From an uncultured Clostridia bacterium (GTDB lineage Bacteria > Bacillota_A > Clostridia > Christensenellales > CAG-138), in NCBI GenBank assembly GCA_946539625.1, contig CAMNHT010000015.1, positions 1 to 13,105 on the forward strand: DNA of 13,105 bases, written 5' to 3'. This document shows, in pieces, positions 1 to 5,213 of this stretch. A program made the translations under genes and the position numbers. The notes under the pieces are model-generated. The model was not told the origin of the DNA and ran no database searches. It saw nothing but the letters and a program-made list of their open reading frames with translations. How positions within the stretch are numbered: position 1 is the first letter of the stretch; every line of letters starts with the position of its first letter.

Positions 1-629
1 ACGAACAGCGCGATGAACGACAGCGCTGCGCCTTCCACGCCGACGCGGTAATCCCCCGCGCCGAGCGCTTTCATAACGCCGAGCGCGAGCGCGATCACGA
101 TGTTCAGCGACATAGAGATCGTACCCATCGAAATCGAATACTTGCGGTTTAAGAGCAGCGAGACGATGTCCATGCCGCCCGTGCTGCCGCCGAGCCGCAC
201 GATCATGCCGCCCGAAACGCCCATCGTGACGGCACCGAAGATCACGCTCACCACGCGCCACGCGGGCTCGCTCACGTCAAACAGCTCGGGAAGATTCAGG
301 TTTCCGAACAGCGCAAGCTCCGCGGCGAACAGGACCGTCATCAGAAACGTATAGACCGTAAAGCGGATGTGCAGATATTTGAACGCAAGGATCAGCAGCG
401 GCGTGTTTGCGATCACAACGAAGATCCAGTTCGGGATCACGCCGTTTGTGGCGTACGTGATCAGCATCGCGATGCCCGTGACGCCGCCCGTGACAACGCC
501 CGCAGGCGTGTACAGAAGCGTGACCGCCAGCGCCTCGATCGTGATCATCAGCGTCATCAGCGCAATCGCCCGCGTCTCGCGCAGGGCAGCCTTTCTGTCG
601 ACCGATTTTTTCTTCCGTGTTTTCTCCAT
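1..629 (-). CDS. YitT family membrane protein (partial, C-terminus beyond left edge)
   Basis: The 209 visible residues run off the left edge. After a basic N-terminus (MEKTRKKKSVDRK) come several hydrophobic spans with the glycine motifs typical of the YitT (DUF161) family: GVVTGGVTGIAML near residues 44-56 and RLGGSTGGMDIVSLLL near 145-160. Family members are polytopic membrane proteins of about 280 residues, usually ending in a cytoplasmic DUF2179 domain, which would lie outside the window; their transported substrate or role is generally unknown. The ATG at 629 is chosen because GGGAGG (634-639) lies 4 bases upstream and a good promoter (659-687) sits just before it. It is transcribed alone, divergently from the DUF4234 gene, so its position says little about function. 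Family call is firm; function is not. Confidence 0.9.
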   Translation of the reverse strand, partial: MEKTRKKKSVDRKAALRETRAIALMTLMITIEALAVTLLYTPAGVVTGGVTGIAMLITYATNGVIPNWIFVVIANTPLLILAFKYLHIRFTVYTFLMTVLFAAELALFGNLNLPELFDVSEPAWRVVSVIFGAVTMGVSGGMIVRLGGSTGGMDIVSLLLNRKYSISMGTISMSLNIVIALALGVMKALGAGDYRVGVEGAALSFIALF

Positions 630-658
630 GCGTCCTCCCATATAATTCTTCATTTTAC

Positions 659-687
659 AGTATACCAAGTATTTCCCGTGCTTGCAA
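659..687 (-). promoter_or_regulatory. Sigma-A-type promoter for the YitT-family gene
   Basis: On the minus strand, -35 TTGCAA (682-687) is followed after exactly 17 bases by -10 TATACT (659-664). The bases TGG directly before the -10 form an extended -10 element. Transcription would start near 652 and give a leader of roughly 20 bases before the ATG at 629. Sequence match only. Confidence 0.7.
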
Positions 688-769
688 GTCCGAAGCCTTT
701 GTTTGGCACGATAACGATTCCCGTTTCTGCGCCCCGGATAAATGATCCTGCTCAAAACATGCGAAAAGA

Positions 770-798
770 TTGACATTTTCGTCAAAACGAGATATATT
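770..798 (+). promoter_or_regulatory. Sigma-A-type promoter for the DUF4234 gene
   Basis: A consensus -35 TTGACA (770-775) and a near-consensus -10 TATATT (793-798) are separated by 17 bases, in a locally A/T-rich stretch about 50 bases before the start codon at 849. The -35 lies inside a small inverted repeat (TTGAC at 770-774, GTCAA at 781-785), and a second one (TCGT 779-782, ACGA 787-790) fills the spacer; either could bind a regulator. The promoter call is strong; operator function is only inferred. Confidence 0.8.
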
Positions 799-848
799 AT
801 TTTATAGGTGAATATTATCCACCAAAAGGAATATAAGGGAGGCATTCT

Positions 849-1268
849 ATGGAAACCACGCAGAAACCAATCAATCAGCTCAGAACCAATCGCGGACTTC
901 TGAAGTACATTCTTTTGTCGCTCGTCACGCTCGGCATCTATGCTCTGGTTGTGAACTGCCATATCTCTTCCGAGATCAATGAAGTCGCATCTCGCTATGA
1001 TGGCAAGAAAACGATGCATTATGCGCTTCTGTTCTTCCTGATCGCTCCGATCACGCTCGGCATCGCGGCAATCGTCTGGCAGCACAAGATCTCCAACCGT
1101 ATCGGCGACGAACTGACCAGAAGAAATCTGAACTATGCGTTCAGCGCAAAGACCTTCTGGCTTTGGGGCGTGCTCGGCAGTTTTATTATCGTCGGACCGT
1201 TCATCTACACCCACAAGTTCCTGAAGTCCATGAACCTGATCAACGCAGATTACAACATCAACGGCTGA
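849..1268 (+). CDS. DUF4234 domain-containing small membrane protein
   Basis: A 139-residue protein with three likely membrane spans, near residues 18-36, 57-77 and 103-120. The repeated pattern TLGIYALV (about 27-34) and TLGIAAIVW (about 74-82) after a basic, polar N-terminus (NQLRTNRGLLKYIL) is characteristic of DUF4234, a family of small bacterial membrane proteins with no assigned reaction. The ATG at 849 is supported by AAGGGAGG (835-842) six bases upstream and by the promoter at 770-798. It is the only plus-strand gene and is monocistronic, ending just before a strong terminator. Its codon usage looks less GC-rich than that of the minus-strand genes. No link to the polymer genes is visible beyond proximity. 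Family assignment is good; function unknown. Confidence 0.85.
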   Translation: METTQKPINQLRTNRGLLKYILLSLVTLGIYALVVNCHISSEINEVASRYDGKKTMHYALLFFLIAPITLGIAAIVWQHKISNRIGDELTRRNLNYAFSAKTFWLWGVLGSFIIVGPFIYTHKFLKSMNLINADYNING

Positions 1269-1281
1269 TCGCAGCAAACAC

Positions 1282-1309
1282 AAAACGCCCGCAAATGCGG
1301 GCGTTTTTT
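1282..1309 (+). terminator. Intrinsic, probably bidirectional terminator
   Basis: A perfect GC stem CGCCCGC (1286-1292) / GCGGGCG (1297-1303) with a four-base loop is flanked by AAAA (1282-1285) and TTTTTT (1304-1309). On the plus strand it lies 13 bases after the DUF4234 stop. On the minus strand the complementary tract gives four T residues about 30 bases past the LCP stop, so it can serve both converging transcripts. Confidence 0.92.
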
Positions 1310-1338
1310 GATACGAGCATGGGTTTTGGATGATTCTG

Positions 1339-2625
1339 TCAGTTCTCTCCGGCGCGCTGCTTCTTTTTTCTGCGAAGAACGGCGATCACCGCGGCACAGA
1401 CGACGCCGAAGGCTGCGACGCCGGAAAGTGCGATCGGCAATGCGCGCGTGTTGACGGGCGTTTCCTGTTCGCTTGCGTCGGTCTCGGTTTCTTCCTTCCC
1501 GTACAGCGTCTGTTTCAAAAGAATGCGGTTCTTTTCGAATGCGGGCAGAAGCGCGTACGCGCCGTCGACGTTCAGCTCGGTATAGGCATCGTCGAACGGC
1601 AGCCGCAACGTTTCAAACGTCAGCTCGTCCGATACCGCCATTTCGTAACCGACGCCGCGCAGCGTATCGAAATCAACGTTCGTGCGGATGCTCTTGAACA
1701 CGGTACGGAAGAACGGATACAAAAACTCGCTGTCGAATTGATTCTGCATGTACAAAAACGCGTCGTTCACAATCTCCGTCTGCCGGTCGGCACGGCCGAG
1801 ATCGCCCTTGTTGTCGGACGTGCGGTCCAGAAGCAGCGCGACGATCTCGCTGCCCGAAAGCTGCTGTTTTCCTGCCTTCAGCGAGCCGCCCGCGATGCCG
1901 TTGATATATGCCGCTTCCTCCTCGGAGAGCGTCGCGGGGATCCCTCCGACCGCGTCCGCAAGCGCAATCAGCTCGTCCGTTCCCGTGACGACGTAGTTCT
2001 GGATGTCCAGCTCGAACACGTCGTTGACCGTGTTGATGAGAAGCCCGACGCCGCCGCGCGCATATGCGGTATTGACGCGCTTCCATTCGTCCTCAGACAG
2101 CGGAACGAGCGTATCCCTCGCAACGGAAACGACCGTAAACTTCTGCAGCAGCGGATTCCATGACGCAAGATAGATCACATCGGTCTGCCGGTCGTCCGAC
2201 GTAATCGAGCCGTTCTGCACCACGATCACGATGGAGAAGATATATTTGTCGATTTTTTTCTTCTCATAGATCGGGACTTCTTTGATCTCACCGGTCTCGT
2301 AGTAGTCGATATCGCCCCGCATTGCTTCGCCGAACAGCGCGGCGTCCGGCGTCGGCAGCGTACCGACGTCGATCGGCGCGTATTGCCGCTTTACGGTCTG
2401 CACGCCGCAGGAAACGAAATGAAATCCGCGGCTGTCACACGAAAAGAAACGCACCTCGCGGCACATCTGCACCTTGCTCATGCCGAGAACGATCCCGAGC
2501 ACGGCAAGCAGCAGAAATGCGGCGCACAGTGCGAAAAAAGCGAGCCGCAGTGTTTGATGCGGTTTCTGCTCCGGTTCCTTCGGCTGATCCGGCTGCGGTG
2601 TATGAAGCTGTTCGGTTTCTTCCAT
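1339..2625 (-). CDS. LCP (LytR-CpsA-Psr) family wall-polymer transferase with an extra C-terminal membrane span
   Basis: LCP proteins move teichoic-acid-like or capsular polymers from undecaprenyl phosphate to peptidoglycan on the outer membrane face. The 428-residue product has a Pro/Glu/Gln-rich cytoplasmic start, a membrane span at about 28-48, then an LCP domain: TDVIYLASWNP (about 148-158) and SVARDT (167-172), RVNTAYARGG (183-192), VTGTDELIALADAVGGIP (213-230), and LSGSEIVALLLDRT plus GDLGRADRQ (256-282). These carry the expected Arg/Asp residues for pyrophosphate binding. Unusually, a second span (about 397-417) ends in RRKKKQRAGEN. ATG 2625 is preferred because GAGGTG (2632-2637) lies 6 bases upstream; an in-frame GTG at 2634 would add three residues but overlaps that site. 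It follows the 35-residue microprotein gene, whose stop codon overlaps this ribosome site, suggesting translational coupling. Confidence 0.92.
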   Translation of the reverse strand: MEETEQLHTPQPDQPKEPEQKPHQTLRLAFFALCAAFLLLAVLGIVLGMSKVQMCREVRFFSCDSRGFHFVSCGVQTVKRQYAPIDVGTLPTPDAALFGEAMRGDIDYYETGEIKEVPIYEKKKIDKYIFSIVIVVQNGSITSDDRQTDVIYLASWNPLLQKFTVVSVARDTLVPLSEDEWKRVNTAYARGGVGLLINTVNDVFELDIQNYVVTGTDELIALADAVGGIPATLSEEEAAYINGIAGGSLKAGKQQLSGSEIVALLLDRTSDNKGDLGRADRQTEIVNDAFLYMQNQFDSEFLYPFFRTVFKSIRTNVDFDTLRGVGYEMAVSDELTFETLRLPFDDAYTELNVDGAYALLPAFEKNRILLKQTLYGKEETETDASEQETPVNTRALPIALSGVAAFGVVCAAVIAVLRRKKKQRAGEN

Positions 2626-2631
2626 CACGCA

Positions 2632-2637
2632 CACCTC
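2632..2637 (-). promoter_or_regulatory. Ribosome-binding site deciding the LCP start
   Basis: GAGGTG on the minus strand, 6 bases before ATG 2625. Its first bases are also the end of the upstream microprotein stop codon (TGA, 2636-2638). This favours ATG 2625 over the in-frame GTG at 2634, which lies within the site. Confidence 0.65.
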
Positions 2638-2743
2638 ACAGCACGATCAGCACGACGTCGACCGCAAGCATAACAAGCGTCAGAACCGCCATGACGGCGA
2701 CGCCGACGATCCAGCCTGTTTTTGTTACGGTTCTTTGTTTCAC
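2636..2743 (-). CDS. 35-residue single-span membrane microprotein
   Basis: A short frame fills the gap between the glycosidase and LCP genes. It starts with GTG at 2743, only 3 bases after the upstream stop codon, and ends with TGA at 2636-2638 inside the LCP ribosome site. GGAG, lying in the last codons of the glycosidase gene, is 8 bases before the GTG. The product has a basic head (MKQRTVTKTGW) and then about 24 almost wholly hydrophobic residues to the C-terminus (IVGVAVMAVLTL, then VMLAVDVVLIVL), with one Asp in the span, so it should be a type II single-pass peptide. I do not recognise a family. Fit between neighbours, ribosome site and membrane-peptide composition argue for a real gene; a chance frame in GC-rich DNA remains possible. 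A helper of the LCP enzyme or glycosidase is speculation from position. Confidence 0.6.
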   Translation of the reverse strand: MKQRTVTKTGWIVGVAVMAVLTLVMLAVDVVLIVL

Positions 2744-2746
2744 GGC

Positions 2747-3871
2747 TTATTCTCCGCGCACTTTATCCGGCGTTACAAGGGACAGCTCCGGCGCGTTTCC
2801 GTCGGCGTCGTACTCCGCAAATGCCAGCAGGTCGACAATGTTGCGTCCCGCAACGCCGTCTCCGTCCACATCCTTGCCGGACGGAACGTTGATCGTCTTG
2901 CCCATGAACAGCATGACCGCACTGGTGCCGCCGTCCAGGTTCATCGCGTCCCTGCAGCCGAGAGACTGCATCAGCTCGCCCATCTCCCGCTCCGTCATGC
3001 CGATCGACGTCTTTGTTCTGCCGTCGACCGCGACAAGCACGTAGTGTCCCGGTTCACAGTAACCGAAGATGATGCGCGGGTGACGCTCATTCTTCTTGAG
3101 TCCGGTCGGGATCTCTCCGTCCTGCAGCACGACAGGACCGAACTGGAATCCCTGCCAGATCCCGCCGTTTTTTTTGTTTTCCTTGCTGTAGCTGAACGTC
3201 TGCTTCTTCGCGCGGTTGATCGTTTTGACCGATCCGTCGCGATAGATCAGCATGATGCCCGAACGGAACGCGATATCGCTGCTTTCCGCGTTCTTGATCT
3301 TTGTTCCGTTGTGGATGACCAGTCCGGAATTCATTGTTCCGCTGACGCCGAGGATCGCGTGTTCGCGCTGTGCAAATGTCTCCGGGTCTTCACGCCCGCT
3401 GTTGAACTTGCCGTGTCCGAAGCCCAGGCGGAAGCTTGAAATGTTTCGGATCCAGACGTCTGCGACATAATAGACGAGGCTTTCGTCCTCATCCTCGACC
3501 GTTCTGATCGCGATGCGCAGCTCGTCGCTCTGATAGCTCCAGTCGGCGTCCGCTCCCGTATCGTGATCCGGGAACCGTCCGGTGGAGACATCGCCCTCGA
3601 TCGGCGCGCGTGTTGTTTTCGGCGTCGGCTCGGGCGTGGGCTGTTCTGTTTCGCCGTCCGTCTTTGCGGTCGGTTCCGCAAGCTGCGGAAGCTGCGAGTG
3701 TTCCGCGGACGGATCCTGTGTGAAGACGATCGTTTCCTCGCCGCCTTCTGCCGCTGATGAAGTTTCCGCTATGATCTGATCCTGCTCCCGTTCGGCGCTG
3801 TAGCAGCCGACGGTGCCGAGCAGCATCGTTGCAAGTCCTATGCAAATCAGTTTTTCGATGATTCGCTTCAT
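2747..3871 (-). CDS. Exported phosphodiester glycosidase family protein (NAGPA / DUF2233)
   Basis: The 374-residue product begins with a signal peptide: basic MKRIIEK, a hydrophobic core to about residue 20, and TVGC with Cys23. This may be a lipobox, though Thr at -3 is not the usual Leu. An acidic, Pro/Thr-rich linker (about 25-95, including EQPTPEPTPKTT) could span the wall. The catalytic domain (about 100-355) carries the family hallmark AMNLDGGTSAVML (309-321) and the closing GRNIVDLLAF (342-351). Family members hydrolyse sugar-1-phosphodiester bonds, as in the mammalian mannose-6-phosphate uncovering enzyme. Next to an LCP ligase a wall-polymer phosphodiester is a plausible substrate, but this is inference. 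An insertion DVDGDG (334-339) resembles a calcium-binding loop. AAAGGA lies 10 bases before the ATG. It is first in a three-gene unit with the microprotein and LCP genes. Confidence 0.88.
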   Translation of the reverse strand: MKRIIEKLICIGLATMLLGTVGCYSAEREQDQIIAETSSAAEGGEETIVFTQDPSAEHSQLPQLAEPTAKTDGETEQPTPEPTPKTTRAPIEGDVSTGRFPDHDTGADADWSYQSDELRIAIRTVEDEDESLVYYVADVWIRNISSFRLGFGHGKFNSGREDPETFAQREHAILGVSGTMNSGLVIHNGTKIKNAESSDIAFRSGIMLIYRDGSVKTINRAKKQTFSYSKENKKNGGIWQGFQFGPVVLQDGEIPTGLKKNERHPRIIFGYCEPGHYVLVAVDGRTKTSIGMTEREMGELMQSLGCRDAMNLDGGTSAVMLFMGKTINVPSGKDVDGDGVAGRNIVDLLAFAEYDADGNAPELSLVTPDKVRGE

Positions 3872-4107
3872 TCCCTGTCGTTCCTTTCCCGTTGTCCGCC
3901 CGATGATACCGTTTTGCGCATCAGGCGCAGGTGCGTTCCTGAAAGCTTCGGCTTCGAACCGCTTTGCAGTCGTCGCCCGTTCGTTTGTTCTATCTTAACG
4001 GAGCCGATTCAAAAACGCAAGCGTAACGGGAAAGATTTACCGTTTTGCTACATTTTTGACGAATGAAGCGGAACGCACTCCGTTATCATTTGCGGATCCC
4101 GCGGATT
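3872..4107 (-). other. Intergenic spacer between the polymer operon and the glycosidase-LCP unit
   Basis: This 236-base spacer is the largest gap on the minus strand. No convincing gene is seen in it. It should hold the end of the eight-gene transcript and the promoter of the glycosidase unit, but no clear intrinsic terminator follows the SDR stop. Two weak hairpins are present: AACGG/CCGTT at 4025-4044 and TGCGC/GCGCA at 3915-3929. Read-through from the upstream operon therefore remains possible, which would make the ligation genes part of the same long transcript. Confidence 0.5.
3992..4020 (-). promoter_or_regulatory. Weak candidate promoter for the glycosidase-LCP unit
   Basis: On the minus strand TTGCGT (4015-4020) and TAAGAT (3992-3997) are 17 bases apart in the spacer before the glycosidase gene. 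Each box matches consensus only partly (three and four of six positions), and the implied leader is over 100 bases. It is the best pair I found in the spacer, not a secure call. Confidence 0.3.
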
Positions 4108-5208
4108 TTATGACCGTTTGAAAACGCGCTTGATTCCATGCACCGCTTTCCGCAGCGGCGTAATGCGGTACAGCCGCTCCTTCAGCGTTTTCTTCCGTTT
4201 CCGATCGTTCTGTTCGCTCTCCTTTGCCGCGCGATCGAACCGCTTCTGCATGTCCGTGTCCACGTTTCGGAACTTCGGATCGTGTGCGAATATGCCGAGT
4301 TCGATCCGGAGTCCGTCGGAAAGCGGCATCAGCTCCGACTGTCGCATGCCCGTATCGCGCAGGACCTTCGTGTTGTCGATCACGCGGTCCAGCATGCGGT
4401 CGTATCGGATCTGCCACGGACGTCCGACGATGCCCCGATACGTTTCGAGCGGCACGAGCTTTACCCGCATGCCGAGGATGTTTTTATAGAGCTCCAGCAC
4501 CTCGCCCCAGGTATGATGCTCCGCCGTTGCCGCCGTGTACGTTTCGCCGTACGCCGCCGTGTTGAGAACGAGCCGCGCGATCATCTTTCCCACGTCGCCC
4601 GCCCACGTCATCGTCGCCTGCTTTGGAAGCATTTCGTTCGGAAAAACGATCGGCTTCTTTTTCAGCGCGCGCACAAGAAACTCATTCGCCTCCATCGTAC
4701 CGAGCTGAAAGCGGTCGCCGCCGTAGGTGATCGCGGGGCGGATGATCGTGTAGTTTCGGCGTCCCGACGAACGGAGAAGATCCTCCTGCCGCGCCTTTGT
4801 AAGCCCGTACTCGTCGGTTTTGAGATACGCCGGGTCGTCGACGCTTTCCAAAAGCCGCGGGCTTTCCTCCGTGATCGGTCTTCCTCCGTTGTCCCCATAT
4901 ACGCGGTAGGAGGACAGAAACACATAGTGGTCCGTGTGCGAAAGCAGCTTTTCACAGCGCGCCGCAAACGATTCGGTCGTGTAGATCATGAAATCCACGA
5001 CAGCATCGAACCGCTCCGAAAGCAGCTCATCCAGAAACGCTTCGTCCTTCGCGTCGCCGCGCAGGAAAATGAGGTCGCGCTCGTTCGACGCGTGCGCCGA
5101 GCGGCTCGTGATACAGACCTGAAATCCCCGGTGAAGAAGCTCCGGTGCAAGTGCCGTTCCGATCGTGCCCGTGCCGCCGAGCAGCAGGATCCGTTTTCGT
5201 TTCTCCAT
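4108..5208 (-). CDS. NAD(P)-dependent epimerase/dehydratase (extended SDR) with a basic C-terminal tail
   Basis: A 366-residue Rossmann-fold enzyme. It opens with RILLLGGTGTIGTAL (about 6-20), whose GGTGTIG is the dinucleotide-binding loop. Further on are FLSSYRVYG (about 97-105) with the catalytic Ser and EYGLTKAR (133-140) with the Tyr-x-x-x-Lys pair. Such enzymes epimerise, dehydrate or reduce nucleotide-bound or lipid-bound sugars; the exact reaction cannot be read here. The last 45 or so residues are very basic (KRKKTLKERLYR, GIKRVFKRS), longer than the usual fold needs and possibly membrane-contacting. ATG 5208 is preferred since GGTGA (5214-5218) lies 5 bases upstream; a GTG at 5217 would add three residues and overlap the upstream stop (GTGA). 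It is the last gene of the operon, directly after the pyruvyltransferase/TPP-enzyme fusion, suggesting that it acts on that enzyme's product. Confidence 0.85.
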   Translation of the reverse strand: MEKRKRILLLGGTGTIGTALAPELLHRGFQVCITSRSAHASNERDLIFLRGDAKDEAFLDELLSERFDAVVDFMIYTTESFAARCEKLLSHTDHYVFLSSYRVYGDNGGRPITEESPRLLESVDDPAYLKTDEYGLTKARQEDLLRSSGRRNYTIIRPAITYGGDRFQLGTMEANEFLVRALKKKPIVFPNEMLPKQATMTWAGDVGKMIARLVLNTAAYGETYTAATAEHHTWGEVLELYKNILGMRVKLVPLETYRGIVGRPWQIRYDRMLDRVIDNTKVLRDTGMRQSELMPLSDGLRIELGIFAHDPKFRNVDTDMQKRFDRAAKESEQNDRKRKKTLKERLYRITPLRKAVHGIKRVFKRS

Positions 5209-5213
5209 AGGCG

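Noticed and set aside
369..773. A plus-strand open frame of 134 residues over the YitT start region
   Set aside because: Arg/Asp/His-rich antisense translation that runs through the YitT promoter; no ribosome site or domain.
2322..3044. A plus-strand 240-residue open frame over the LCP, microprotein and glycosidase genes
   Set aside because: Ser/Arg/Ala-rich shadow of three minus-strand genes, with no start signal or family features.
3915..3929. Hairpin TGCGC/GCGCA in the glycosidase leader as a regulatory RNA
   Set aside because: Five pairs and a five-base loop in GC-rich DNA are expected by chance; no riboswitch core was seen around it.
4025..4044. Hairpin AACGG/CCGTT as terminator of the large operon
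   Set aside because: The stem is only five pairs with an interrupted extension, and on the minus strand it is not followed by a T tract.
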